Below are positions 32,627 through 40,954 of a stretch of 64,000 bases of DNA, piece after piece. The stretch is from an uncultured Clostridia bacterium (GTDB taxonomy: Bacteria; Bacillota; Clostridia; Peptostreptococcales; Anaerovoracaceae). The notes beneath the pieces are model-generated. The model made no database searches and was not told where the DNA came from. It saw only the letters and a list, made by a program, of their open reading frames with translations. The stretch is from the NCBI GenBank assembly GCA_934233735.1, contig CAKQGQ010000005.1, positions 62,001 to 126,000 on the forward strand, in the 5' to 3' direction. The number at the start of each line of letters is the position of its first letter. Positions within the stretch are counted from its first letter, which is position 1. The translations under genes and the position numbers were made by a program.

Positions 32627-32908
32627 ATGTATAATATTCTTGTATTTTACAAAGCAGAAAACGGCGAAATGCTTCGCAGGTTCTATGAAGAGGTGAAAGC
32701 AGCCGGAATTATTGAAAAGTCCAGAGAGGAAGCAGGAAACCTGAGATATGATTATTTCTTCTCTGCTGATAAGGAAAATGAAATTTTACTTGTGGAAAAG
32801 TGGGAGAGCCAGGAGTCCCAGAAGGAACACAGCGGGCTTCCACATTTCGCTGAGCTTGGAAAGATTAAGGAAAAATATAACATACAGACAAAAGCTGAAG
32901 TTCTGTAG
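32627..32908 (+). CDS. Antibiotic biosynthesis monooxygenase (ABM/YgiN-like) domain protein
   Basis: 93 residues, one ABM ferredoxin-like domain: strand YNILVFYKAENG, helix EMLRRFYEEVKAAG, strand LRYDYFFSADKENEILLVEKWES, then SQKEHSGLPHFAELGKI. The EKW and H-x-x-x-x-H pieces are typical. Members act on quinones or haem, or protect from reactive carbonyls; the substrate here is unknown. It begins behind AAAGAAAGGTGG and shares a two-way terminator with the regulator gene on the other strand. Confidence 0.82.
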   Translation: MYNILVFYKAENGEMLRRFYEEVKAAGIIEKSREEAGNLRYDYFFSADKENEILLVEKWESQESQKEHSGLPHFAELGKIKEKYNIQTKAEVL

Positions 32909-32923
32909 GCTTTAGAAAGAAAA

Positions 32924-32954
32924 AAGATTCCGAAGGATTAACCTTCGGAATCTT
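32924..32954. terminator. Bidirectional terminator
   Basis: AAGATTCCGAAGG pairs perfectly with CCTTCGGAATCTT around ATTAA, with A/T runs on both sides. It serves both the ABM-domain gene (+) and the ArsR gene (-), whose last codons overlap it. Confidence 0.85.
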
Positions 32955-33297
32955 GATTTTTTTGCGTATCGTGGCAGCAGGAGCAGGTGCATCCCGCCGC
33001 GTGGTTTTTATGAGTGATGTGCACGAAAGCAATATCGAGAATATCCATGACATGCTGGTCGTCGAGAGAGTAGAAGATATTTTTGCCCTCACGGCGGCTT
33101 TTTACGAGGTCATCATCTTTGAGCAGCTTGAGCTGGTGCGAAACCGCGGATTTTGTCATATTGACCGCCTCGGCGATGTCGTTGACGCAGACTTCATTAT
33201 CAGCTATCGTGCAAAGTATTTTCATTCTTGTTTCGTCGCCGAGCACTTTGAAAAAAGCAGCGGCGCTTCCTATGAGTTTTTTTGAAATATGATTCAT
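32938..33297 (-). CDS. ArsR/SmtB-family metal-sensing repressor (CadC/CzrA-like)
   Basis: 119 residues with the winged helix typical of ArsR repressors (DETRMKILCTIADNEVCVNDIAEAV, then MTKSAVSHQLKLLKDDDLV). The EVCVND piece replaces the ELCVCDL metal loop and has one Cys. The C-terminal helix has DQHVMDILDIAFVHITHK, the Asp/His and His-x2-His pattern of the alpha-5 zinc site, followed by a Cys/His-rich tail (HAAGCTCSCCHD). It probably represses the exporter promoter at 29834 and releases it when Zn or Cd binds; this target is inferred. Confidence 0.88.
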   Translation of the reverse strand: MNHISKKLIGSAAAFFKVLGDETRMKILCTIADNEVCVNDIAEAVNMTKSAVSHQLKLLKDDDLVKSRREGKNIFYSLDDQHVMDILDIAFVHITHKNHAAGCTCSCCHDTQKNQDSEG

Positions 33298-33336
33298 CGA
33301 TTTTCCTTACTGAAAAGTAAAGCCAAGATGCCGGCT

Positions 33337-34638
33337 TTACTTTCCTTTTTCATAATAAGATTTCATTTCGCCGTCCGGCACCATGCTTCCGCCGGTCGCC
33401 CATAAAATATGGTTTGCATTTTCCATTTTATCCGCAAGGCCGTTTGCCTCAAGATATGCCTTCGCGGAGGAAACCAGCGCAGGACCTGTAAAGGAAGCGC
33501 AGGAGGACGGTTCGATATAAATTTTTTCTCTGTCCGCAAGCTGCGTCAAGAAAGGATAGAGCTTTTCGTCCGAAATTGTATAGCAGCCGTCCAGCAAAGT
33601 TTCCATAACAGTTCCGACCAGACGGGAAGCTCTGCCGACAGCAAGGCCGTCCGCATCTGTAATGCCGTCAACGCCGATGTCAGCGCAGCAGATTCCATCA
33701 TGCAGACCTGTTGCAAGACCGAGCGTCATGCAAGGTGCATGGGTCGGCTCTGCGAAGAAGATATGCACATTGGAGCCGTAAATTTCTTTCAGTCCAAACG
33801 CAACTCCGCCCGGAGCGCCGCCTACGCCGCAAGGAATGTATACAAAGAGCGGATGTTCTTCATCGACGATAATTCCGTTCTTCTCGAATTGCGCTCCGAT
33901 TCGTTTTGCAGCGACTGCATAGCCCAGGAACAAATCCGAAGAACCTTCGTCGTCCACGAAATGGCACATCGGGTCGCCAGCCGCTTCGCGGCGTCCCTGA
34001 GCAACCGCCACCTGATAATCGTTCGGATATTCGACTACGGTTACGCCTTTCGAGCGGAGCAGGTCTTTCTTCCACTGGCGGGCATCTGCCGACATGTGAA
34101 CGGTTACCTTAAAGCCGAGCTTAGCGCTGATGATGCCGATGGAAAGACCGAGGTTTCCGGTAGAGCCTACCGCTACCGAGTATTTCGCAAAGAGCTCTTT
34201 AAAGCGGTCTTCCAAAAGCATGCTATAGTCATCCGTTTCCGTCAGCATGCCTGCTTCCATAGCAACCTTTTCTGCGAATTTCAAGACTTCGTAGATGCCG
34301 CCTCTGGCCTTGATGGAGCCGGAAACCGGCAGATGGCTGTCGCACTTTAAGAATAATCTGCCGGGAATCGCCCCGGTCATGTGCACAAGCGCGGTTTTCA
34401 TGCGAGCGATTTCCACCAAATCCGATTCGATGATGCCGCCGGATTTGGCGGTTTCCGAGAATGCCTTCGCCAGATAAGGTGCGAAGCGTGCCAGACGGGC
34501 TTCCGCATCGTCAATGTCTTTCATGCCGAAAGGAAGCTCGCTCTTTTTTCCGCTGCTTGGATTCAGCCAGAAGATTTCTTCATAATCTGCCATTTGAGAA
34601 ACGACAGGGCAGTCTGTCATAAGCTTCTTAATATCCAT
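33337..34638 (-). CDS. dsdA: D-serine ammonia-lyase
   Basis: 433 residues, near the usual length. This pyridoxal-phosphate enzyme converts D-serine to pyruvate and ammonia. The cofactor lysine is Lys110 in SGSIKARGG. VGSTGNLGLSIG binds the phosphate and FVYIPCGVGGAPGG matches the Gly-rich loop. NPSSGKKSE and the C-terminal EPSSCASFTGPAL are typical of DsdA. No dsdX or dsdC is beside it. It has its own ribosome site (CGGAGGAAAAT on the minus strand) and lies 26 bases after the phosphodiesterase gene, so the two form an operon. Confidence 0.93.
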   Translation of the reverse strand: MDIKKLMTDCPVVSQMADYEEIFWLNPSSGKKSELPFGMKDIDDAEARLARFAPYLAKAFSETAKSGGIIESDLVEIARMKTALVHMTGAIPGRLFLKCDSHLPVSGSIKARGGIYEVLKFAEKVAMEAGMLTETDDYSMLLEDRFKELFAKYSVAVGSTGNLGLSIGIISAKLGFKVTVHMSADARQWKKDLLRSKGVTVVEYPNDYQVAVAQGRREAAGDPMCHFVDDEGSSDLFLGYAVAAKRIGAQFEKNGIIVDEEHPLFVYIPCGVGGAPGGVAFGLKEIYGSNVHIFFAEPTHAPCMTLGLATGLHDGICCADIGVDGITDADGLAVGRASRLVGTVMETLLDGCYTISDEKLYPFLTQLADREKIYIEPSSCASFTGPALVSSAKAYLEANGLADKMENANHILWATGGSMVPDGEMKSYYEKGK

Positions 34639-34664
34639 AATATTTTCCTCCGATAATATGCTTT

Positions 34665-35303
34665 TTAAAAGCGGTCGCTGTAGTTTAAAAGATCACGAAG
34701 ATGTCCACCCTTCACCTTAGGCTTTGAAGACTGCTGCGGACGCGGCGGTCGGGATGACTGAGAAATGACGCCGGAATGCGCGGGATGTGCGGCTTGTGCG
34801 TCTGCAGGAAGCATGAAATCCTCGTAAGAATAAATTTTGCCCCAGAGGCTGTCCTCGGAAGTCACAACCAGACCGAAGCTTCCGCCTGAGCCGTCGCGCG
34901 GCTTGGAAAGGCTGCCCGGATTCATCAGATAAACATCATCAAGCTGTACGAATGCGCTTCTGTGCGTATGACCGAAGAAAGCGCCAGCGCAGCCGTTTTC
35001 CAGAACCTTATAATAAAGGTTCTGCATGCTGTAGCCGACATTTTCCATATGCCCATGTGTAATCAAAAAATTGCCGTATTCAGTCTCTAAAACGGAAAAG
35101 GCGTCAGCATCGAAACAGTCGTCGCAATTTCCCTTCACAGCTGCAACCGGAACGCCCAGACGAGCCCGGATTTCCTGCGCGTCACTGTAATAATCGCCGC
35201 AGTGAACGATAAAGTCAATTGGCGATTCGGACGCCAGTTTTCTGTATACATCTATGGCGCGTTCAATTTTTCCGTGTGTATCGCTGATTACTAAAATTCT
35301 CAT
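34665..35303 (-). CDS. YfcE/MJ0936-type metallophosphoesterase
   Basis: 212 residues. Metal-site motifs of calcineurin-like phosphoesterases are clear: ISDTHGKIE, VHCGDYYSD, GNCDDCFD, ITHGHMENVG and GHTHRSAF. The first 165 residues are a full YfcE domain, and the last 45 are an added Pro/Ser/Gln-rich tail ending KVKGGHLRDLLNYSDRF. It cleaves phosphodiesters in vitro; the natural substrate is not known. In many Firmicutes the homologue follows rdgB, which is not the case here. Confidence 0.88.
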   Translation of the reverse strand: MRILVISDTHGKIERAIDVYRKLASESPIDFIVHCGDYYSDAQEIRARLGVPVAAVKGNCDDCFDADAFSVLETEYGNFLITHGHMENVGYSMQNLYYKVLENGCAGAFFGHTHRSAFVQLDDVYLMNPGSLSKPRDGSGGSFGLVVTSEDSLWGKIYSYEDFMLPADAQAAHPAHSGVISQSSRPPRPQQSSKPKVKGGHLRDLLNYSDRF

Positions 35304-35416
35304 TTTACAATTCCTCTATTTGTTGTATAATATAATAAGTATAACACAAAAAAAGAAAGATTTGTAGAATAAAAATTGCAAAATGCCGGGCGTAAGCAAA
35401 AGCGGGGTATGAAGAG

Positions 35417-36742
35417 ATGAACGAGAAGAAGATTAAACTGAAAAATAAACATATTCAGCAGGCAGTGATGATGATTTTGGTGGGAGTCACATTAATATTA
35501 GCATATTATGTGGTAAATCATATGCCTGTAGTCAGAGCAGAACTGGCAAAACTAAATGATATTTTAATGCCGTTTTACATTGGAATTATCATGGCTTATC
35601 TGCTGTGTCCGATTTACAATGCTTCGGTAAGACTTGCGTACAGACTGAACAAGGGCCGTTTTCGGAAGCCTCGGAGGGATTTTCAGTTTGCCAGATTTTT
35701 CGGCACGCTGATTGCATTGGCATTTTTAATTCTCGTTATTGCAGGGCTGCTCGTCCTGGTTATTCCGGACCTTTGGGACAGCATCATGGGGCTGGCGATG
35801 AGTGCACCTGAAATGGCGGCAAGGGCGCAGGAATGGCTTCAGGAGCATGTGGATGAAAACCCAGAAGTATCGATGATTCTACAAGGAAAACTTGCAAATA
35901 TTTCCGATAATATTATTCTGTGGGCGCAGGATAAGGTTCTGCCGGGCGCAGAGGCAATTTTGACGGGCGTAATGGGAACGCTGGGAACGATGGTGGATAT
36001 CTTCGTCGCGCTGGTTATCTGCGTCTATATTTTAAACAGCAAAGAAATTTTCGTCGCACAAAGCCGCAAACTCATTTTGGCGGTATTTAAAAAGGAACGC
36101 GCTGAGAAAATTTTTGAACTCGGAAGAATCAGTAACCAGACCTTCGGTGGTTTTATCAACGGGAAGATTATCGATTCGGCTATCATAGGAGTTCTTTGCT
36201 TTATCGCAATGACGATGCTGAAAATTCCGATGACGATGCTCATCAGCGTGGTGATTGGAGTGACGAATATTATACCGTTTTTCGGACCGTTTATCGGGGC
36301 AATTCCGTCGATTATCATTTTGCTCATTGTAGAGCCGATTGCGGCGATTAAATTCGGCATCATGGTTTTAATCCTGCAGCAGTTGGACGGCAATATCATC
36401 GGGCCGAAAATTCTCGGAAAGACCACGAAGCTGGCAAGCTTTTGGGTTATGTTCGCCATCATTGTGGGCGGCGGACTGTTCGGCTTCCCGGGTATGATAC
36501 TGGGAGTTCCGGTATTCGCAATTTTATATACATATATAAGCAGGGGCGTAAACAATCGCCTGAAGGAAAAACAGATGGTTACAAGTACGCTTATGTATGA
36601 GGATTTCAGCAAATATAATGTCAATAAGGAGGATGTTTTCGGTGAAAACAGAGTTAATGAAAACGGAGATAGCCGGCGCGGCGAAGCGCTTCGCAAGCAG
36701 TACGAGCCAATGCGGGATAACTCCGATGCAAATAGAGATTGA
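35417..36742 (+). CDS. AI-2E family transporter (PerM/YtvI-like)
   Basis: 441 residues with about eight membrane helices. The family's conserved parts are NQTFGGFINGKIIDSAIIGVLCF, GVTNIIPFFGPFIGAIPSIIILL and GPKILGKTTKLASFWVMFAI. Proteins of this family export signalling or small molecules, or couple ions; the substrate here is unknown. The C-terminal 50 residues are hydrophilic. It starts behind ATGAAGAG, and its last 101 bases overlap murB in another frame, which is unusually long. Confidence 0.88.
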   Translation: MNEKKIKLKNKHIQQAVMMILVGVTLILAYYVVNHMPVVRAELAKLNDILMPFYIGIIMAYLLCPIYNASVRLAYRLNKGRFRKPRRDFQFARFFGTLIALAFLILVIAGLLVLVIPDLWDSIMGLAMSAPEMAARAQEWLQEHVDENPEVSMILQGKLANISDNIILWAQDKVLPGAEAILTGVMGTLGTMVDIFVALVICVYILNSKEIFVAQSRKLILAVFKKERAEKIFELGRISNQTFGGFINGKIIDSAIIGVLCFIAMTMLKIPMTMLISVVIGVTNIIPFFGPFIGAIPSIIILLIVEPIAAIKFGIMVLILQQLDGNIIGPKILGKTTKLASFWVMFAIIVGGGLFGFPGMILGVPVFAILYTYISRGVNNRLKEKQMVTSTLMYEDFSKYNVNKEDVFGENRVNENGDSRRGEALRKQYEPMRDNSDANRD

Positions 36743-37655
36743 GGAAAATGCGGACATGGCGCAGCACACTTCATTTAAAGCAGGCGGACGTGCGGCGGCG
36801 TTGGTGACGGTAAGGTCTGTTGTAGCCTTGAAAGCGGTGCTGCAGATTATGGCAAAGCTTGAAGTTCCGCATATCTTCTTAGGAAACGGCTCAAACATGC
36901 TTTTTCGTGACGAAGGATATGACGGCGCAGTTATCAAAATGGCGGACTTCGGAAAGCTGTATCTGCAGCCGGAAGAGTCTTTTACCGGGGAAATCTTCCC
37001 GGGACTGAGCGCAGAGGAGAGCAGGGCGGAAGACACGGTGATGTGCGAGGCAGGAATTTACATGTCAACTTTAGCAAAACAGCTCATGAATGCGGGCCTT
37101 TCAGGCTTCGAATTCGCAAGCGGAATCCCCGGCAGCCTCGGCGGCGGACTGTTTATGAATGCTGGTGCTTACGGCGGTGAGCTGAAGGATATCGTGAAAG
37201 GCGTGCTGGCGGTATCTCCGGACGGAAGCTGCACGCGTGTCTTTACGAATGAGGAAATGCAGTTTGCTTATCGGCACAGTATTTTGCAGGAAAACGGCTA
37301 TATTGCAGTGGCGGCAAGCCTGACGCTTGCGAAGGATGAACCGGCGAAAATCGCAGAAAGAATGCGTGAGCTGGCACAAAAGCGAAATTCCAAGCAGCCG
37401 GTGCAGTATCCGTCTGCGGGCAGCACTTTCAAACGCCCGGAAGGCTATTTCGCAGGAAAACTGATTGAAGATGCAGGACTGAAAGGCGTCAGTGTCGGCG
37501 GCGCGCAGGTTTCGACGCTTCACAGCGGGTTTGTCATCAACCGCGGCGGCGCGACGGCCACGGATATTTTGCAGCTTATGGCTTTGATTCAGAATACGGT
37601 ATACGATAAGTTCGGCGTGAAGCTTGAGCCGGAGGTTCGGATTATAACAGGATAG
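36642..37655 (+). CDS. murB: UDP-N-acetylmuramate dehydrogenase
   Basis: 337 residues from GTG 36642, with AAGGAGG nine bases upstream. MurB reduces UDP-GlcNAc-enolpyruvate to UDP-MurNAc with FAD and NADPH. FAD motifs: NADMAQHTSFKAGGRA and FLGNGSNMLFRDEGYDG. The catalytic Ser lies in YPSAGSTFKRPEG and the Glu near LEPEVRII. It is the type II (short) form found in Firmicutes. In many Gram-positives murB sits with rapZ, yvcK and whiA; here rapZ and whiA are about 14 kb downstream. Confidence 0.93.
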   Translation: MKTELMKTEIAGAAKRFASSTSQCGITPMQIEIEENADMAQHTSFKAGGRAAALVTVRSVVALKAVLQIMAKLEVPHIFLGNGSNMLFRDEGYDGAVIKMADFGKLYLQPEESFTGEIFPGLSAEESRAEDTVMCEAGIYMSTLAKQLMNAGLSGFEFASGIPGSLGGGLFMNAGAYGGELKDIVKGVLAVSPDGSCTRVFTNEEMQFAYRHSILQENGYIAVAASLTLAKDEPAKIAERMRELAQKRNSKQPVQYPSAGSTFKRPEGYFAGKLIEDAGLKGVSVGGAQVSTLHSGFVINRGGATATDILQLMALIQNTVYDKFGVKLEPEVRIITG

Positions 37656-37668
37656 ATAGGATAGATAT

Positions 37669-38439
37669 ATGGGAAAATTTGACGATATTATAAAACAGTA
37701 CAGAATGGTCTACGACCATCATACGCACACGACTTATTCGCACGGCAAAGGCAGCATTGAGGACAATGTGAAGGCTGCTGTTTCTAAAGGTCTTCGCTCA
37801 ATTGCGATTACCGACCACGGACCGGGGCACATGACCTACGGCATCGACCGCGCAAAAATTCCGCAGATGCGCGCGGAAATTGCGGCTTTGCGGGAAAAAT
37901 ATCCGCAGATTGAGATTTTGCTGGGAGTGGAAGCGAACACTTTGCGAATAGAGCCTTTCTTGGATGTTGCGGCGGAGGAACGCCCGGACTATGATATTTT
38001 GCTGGCGGGCTATCACTACGGAATCCGTCACGCGGGAATGATTCCAAACTATATATACAAGCATACAGGACTGTTTCATGGAGAAAGTTCGTCGCTGCTG
38101 GTGAAAAACACGGCGATGATTCTGGACAGTCTTTACTATAACGAGGAGCACGGCAATCACATTGACATCCTCACGCACCCGGGTGACAAGGGACCGTTTG
38201 ACATCGAAGATATTGTCAAAGCCTGCGCGGACACGGGAACGCTCGTGGAAATCAACGATAAACACGCACATTTGACGGTATCGGAAATCAAACTTGCTGC
38301 CGGATACGATGTAAAATTCGTAATCGGAAGCGATGCGCATGTGCCGGAAAAAGTCGGCTCGTTTGAAGGCCCACTGGCAAGGGCGCTGGAAGCGGGACTT
38401 GACCCTGCGCGGATTGTCAATATTGAGAAAATCGGCTGA
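37669..38439 (+). CDS. PHP-domain phosphoesterase (YcdX/histidinol-phosphatase-like)
   Basis: 256 residues. PHP metal motifs are YDHHTHTTYSHGKGSIED, ITDHGPGH, LLGVEANTL, DILTHPGD and FVIGSDAHVPEKVG. Such proteins remove phosphate from small molecules using a trinuclear Zn/Mn centre. It begins 13 bases after murB with a modest ribosome site (GATAGGATAG). The adjacency murB-PHP is conserved in Clostridia (family knowledge), while the physiological substrate is not known. Confidence 0.88.
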   Translation: MGKFDDIIKQYRMVYDHHTHTTYSHGKGSIEDNVKAAVSKGLRSIAITDHGPGHMTYGIDRAKIPQMRAEIAALREKYPQIEILLGVEANTLRIEPFLDVAAEERPDYDILLAGYHYGIRHAGMIPNYIYKHTGLFHGESSSLLVKNTAMILDSLYYNEEHGNHIDILTHPGDKGPFDIEDIVKACADTGTLVEINDKHAHLTVSEIKLAAGYDVKFVIGSDAHVPEKVGSFEGPLARALEAGLDPARIVNIEKIG

Positions 38440-38491
38440 AATAGAAATCGCTGGAATTGAAAAATTTGCTGGAAACAGATGCGTATTTTGC

Positions 38492-38521
38492 TTGCAAAAA
38501 GTGGGCAAAAAGCGATATAAT
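38492..38521 (+). promoter_or_regulatory. Promoter of the mgtE leader
   Basis: TTGCAA (38492-38497) and TATAAT (38516-38521), spacer 18. Transcription would start near 38528, making a leader of about 245 bases before mgtE. Confidence 0.65.
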
Positions 38522-38558
38522 AAACTGTTAAGGAAATGAAAAAGAAAGGAGCAAAGAT

Positions 38559-38651
38559 ATGGATAGCGTCCCCGATGGGAAAAACAAAATTTTAAAACGA
38601 AATAGCCATATTGCTGCTCTTTTTGCTTGGACAGAAAGGCGGGCGCGCTGA
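38559..38651 (+). CDS. Upstream ORF in the mgtE leader (30 codons)
   Basis: ATG 38559 has a strong ribosome site (AAAGAAAGGAG) at a good distance. The 30-residue peptide is basic (12 Lys/Arg/His or so) and ends IAALFAWTERRAR. The mgtE start lies 121 bases further on. Between them are GGGA/TCCC pairing around CTCTCTC (38711-38717), which can also pair with the mgtE ribosome site GAGAGAG (38754-38760). Together these suggest translation-dependent control of the Mg2+ transporter. No M-box riboswitch pattern was found in this leader. Confidence 0.55.
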   Translation: MDSVPDGKNKILKRNSHIAALFAWTERRAR

Positions 38652-38772
38652 TGCAGACTGCCTGAACAGACAGCGGCAGAAGCTTTGGACGCGCGGACTT
38701 TGAAAGGGAACTCTCTCTCCCGAGGAAACAATGCAGCGGTATGGCATACAGATGAGAGAGGAGATGATTCCA

Positions 38773-40176
38773 ATGGATCAGAACATTTTGAGAGATCCGG
38801 ATGACGCAATGAAGGAATCTTTGGAGCGGATTTACCAGCTCCTGGAAGAAAAGAAGTACTTCATGGTCAAAGATGAACTTTTGAAGTTCAACGACGCAGA
38901 CATCGCGGAAATGTTCGAGGAACTTTTGGAAGACCCCGACGACATTGAAAGGGTTGTCGTGGTTTACCGCCTGCTTCCGAAGGATGTTTCGGTTGAGGTC
39001 TTTTCCTATCTGCCGTCCGACGACCAGCTGAAAATTGTTGACGGCATTACCGATAAGGAACTTAGCTATATCGTTGATGAACTCGACTTCGACGATAAAA
39101 TCGATATTTTGGAAGAGCTGCCGGCGAATCTGGTAGACAAGATTCTGGAAAAAACGCCGAAAAATGAAAGACAGCTCATCAACAACTTTTTGAATTATCC
39201 GGACACCTGTGCCGGAAGTCTGATGACGCCGGAGTACATCAGTCTCCAAAAAGACATGACGGTTGGCGAAGCTTTGGCGCATATTAAAAAAGAAGGCATG
39301 GATGCAGAGACCATTTACACCTGCTATGTAAAAGACGCAGGAAGAAAGCTGATTGGCATCGTGTCGCTGAGCACGCTGGTAATTACCGATGACAGCGTGA
39401 AAATCAAAGATATTATGCATACCGATTATGTATGGCTGAATGTTTACGATGACCAGGAAGAGGTTGCCGAAGAATTTAAAAAGTATGGCTTCCTCGCGAT
39501 GCCTGTCGTAGACAAGGAGCACCGTCTGGTCGGCATCATCACATTCGACGATATTCTGGATGTCATGGAAGAAGAGGCAACGGAAGACATCGAGAGAATG
39601 AACGGTGTTATCAGTTTCGATGCGCCGGACAAAGACTATCTGGACATTTCCGTCTGGAAGCACGCGCTCAGCAGGCTTCCATGGCTGCTGATTCTGATGG
39701 TGGCATATATCTTCACAGGTATGATTATTACGAATTTTGAAAACAGGCTTTCAGAGATTATCTGTCTGGTTGCCTACATGCCGATGCTGATGGGAACCGG
39801 CGGAAACACCGGCTCGCAGGCGGCGACGCTGATTATCCGCGGTCTTGCAACCGGCGAAGTTGATACTTCGGATACTTTGCGGATTCTGTGGAAAGAGGTC
39901 AGAATCGGTGTGGTAATCGGCGCAATTCTGAGCGCTTTCAACCTTGTGCGCATCTGCTTTTTAGATGGCTACTCGCTGCCGATTGCTCTTACCGTATGCA
40001 GTGCGATGCTTTTGATTGTAATCTTCGCAAAGATCCTCGGAAGCATGGTACCGCTTATCGTTAAGAAGGCAAAACTCGACCCGGCGCTCATTGCCAACCC
40101 TGCCATTTCGTCGATTTCGGATGCTGTGGCACTCAGCATCTACTTTGCGATGGCAAGCCTGTTCTTAGGACTGTAG
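38773..40176 (+). CDS. mgtE: Magnesium transporter MgtE
   Basis: 467 residues from ATG 38773; AGAGAGGAG is nine bases ahead, and nearer in-frame ATGs would overlap it. The N-domain of helical repeats (AEMFEELLEDPDDIERVVVVYRLL) is followed by two CBS domains (about 135-260) and five membrane helices. The pore signature LMGTGGNTGSQAATLIIRGLATGE and the last helix NPAISSISDAVALSIYF are intact. MgtE is a Mg2+ channel closed by Mg2+ binding to the CBS part. Production may be regulated through the upstream leader. Confidence 0.95.
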   Translation: MDQNILRDPDDAMKESLERIYQLLEEKKYFMVKDELLKFNDADIAEMFEELLEDPDDIERVVVVYRLLPKDVSVEVFSYLPSDDQLKIVDGITDKELSYIVDELDFDDKIDILEELPANLVDKILEKTPKNERQLINNFLNYPDTCAGSLMTPEYISLQKDMTVGEALAHIKKEGMDAETIYTCYVKDAGRKLIGIVSLSTLVITDDSVKIKDIMHTDYVWLNVYDDQEEVAEEFKKYGFLAMPVVDKEHRLVGIITFDDILDVMEEEATEDIERMNGVISFDAPDKDYLDISVWKHALSRLPWLLILMVAYIFTGMIITNFENRLSEIICLVAYMPMLMGTGGNTGSQAATLIIRGLATGEVDTSDTLRILWKEVRIGVVIGAILSAFNLVRICFLDGYSLPIALTVCSAMLLIVIFAKILGSMVPLIVKKAKLDPALIANPAISSISDAVALSIYFAMASLFLGL

Positions 40177-40189
40177 TCAAATCATATAG

Positions 40190-40245
40190 AGCCATTAAGC
40201 TTACCGGGCTGCCGAAACAGGATGCCGGCAGTTTAATGGCTTTTT
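40190..40245 (+). terminator. Terminator after mgtE
   Basis: AGCCATTAA (40190-40198) pairs with TTAATGGCT (40233-40241); CTGCCG with CGGCAG form an inner stem; TTTTT follows. Confidence 0.85.
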
Positions 40246-40295
40246 CGTTGGGGCGCGGTGGCGGTGCTGCTTTTCGCAGCACCGCCGCGGCCGGG

Positions 40296-40523
40296 CAGTG
40301 TCGAATGAACGGCCGGCATGCGTGCCTCCCCGTGCGCGGTGTCGAAATTTGTCGAATGTGTTAGCTGGCAGTCTGGGCGCGGTGTCGATTGAACGGACGG
40401 CATGCACTGCCCCGTGCGCAGTGTCGAAATTTGTCGAATATGTCGGCGGCGGTTTGGGCACGGTGTCGAAATTTGTCGAATGTGTCGGTGGGCGGTTTGG
40501 GCACGGTGTCGAAATTTGTCGAA
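40296..40523. repeat. Tandem repeat array, unit about 42 bp
   Basis: GTGTCGAAATTTGTCGAA occurs at 40339-40356, 40421-40438, 40463-40480 and 40506-40523 (spacings 82, 42 and 43). A partner unit with GTGTCGAxTGAACGG starts near 40296 and 40382, giving two 82-85-bp double units followed by two single units. The array is GC-rich compared with its surroundings and not coding. The same motif occurs alone in other intergenic regions (20962 and 46136, reverse orientation). Confidence 0.85.
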
Positions 40524-40954
40524 AATGTATAAATGCACTCCAAATCGCATTATATCATCACTTGGCGTGTAAAAAATTACAGATAAAGGAAATGGGAGGA
40601 CTCAAGTTTCAACAGATAAAAACAGAGCTTCAAATTGAGACTCTAAAAATGTTGAAATTTCAATGCGCCTGAAAAATTACAAAATTTACCTGATGCATAA
40701 TGATGCAGCTGGAAAAGTAAAAAAGGAAGAAAATGTGAAAAAATACATTCTGTTGTCTTTTATTTTTCATTTTGGAATGTATTTATACATTTTAGAAATT
40801 TTGGAGAGCGCGGAGGGGTGTAGAGGGAGCGCGGAGAGGTGTAGAGAGAGCGCGGAAAGACAAGGAAACACAAAAAAGTAAGGGGGAGAAGAAAGGAAAC
40901 CGTAAGCAAGACAGGAAAGTAAGCACTGGCAAGAAGGGATAAGGAGAAATTATA
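40524..40954. repeat. Gene-free interval with dispersed repeat fragments
   Basis: After the tandem array, AAATGTATAAATGCACTCCAA and TTGGCGTGTAAAAAATTACA form an imperfect hairpin (about 40526-40584). GTTGAAATTTCAA follows at about 40654-40666. A second imperfect inverted pair, AAATACATTC with GAATGTATTT, lies at about 40741-40784. GGAGCGCGGAGAGGTGTAGA-type direct repeats (about 40804-40856, three copies of GAGCGCGGA) lie before hom. No gene is seen. Confidence 0.6.

Noticed and set aside
33409..34350. 313-codon plus-strand frame opposite dsdA
   Set aside because: dsdA is complete on the minus strand with all motifs; the opposite frame is a shadow.
38440..38772. M-box (ykoK) riboswitch before mgtE
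   Set aside because: The conserved core of the M-box could not be found; the leader is better described by the upstream ORF and pairing pieces.
37798..39663. 621-codon minus-strand open frame
   Set aside because: It lies antisense to the PHP phosphoesterase, the mgtE leader and mgtE, has no known motif, and follows the codon pattern of the true genes on the other strand.
40296..40523. CRISPR array
   Set aside because: The units are contiguous variants of one another without unique spacers of even length, and there are no cas genes.
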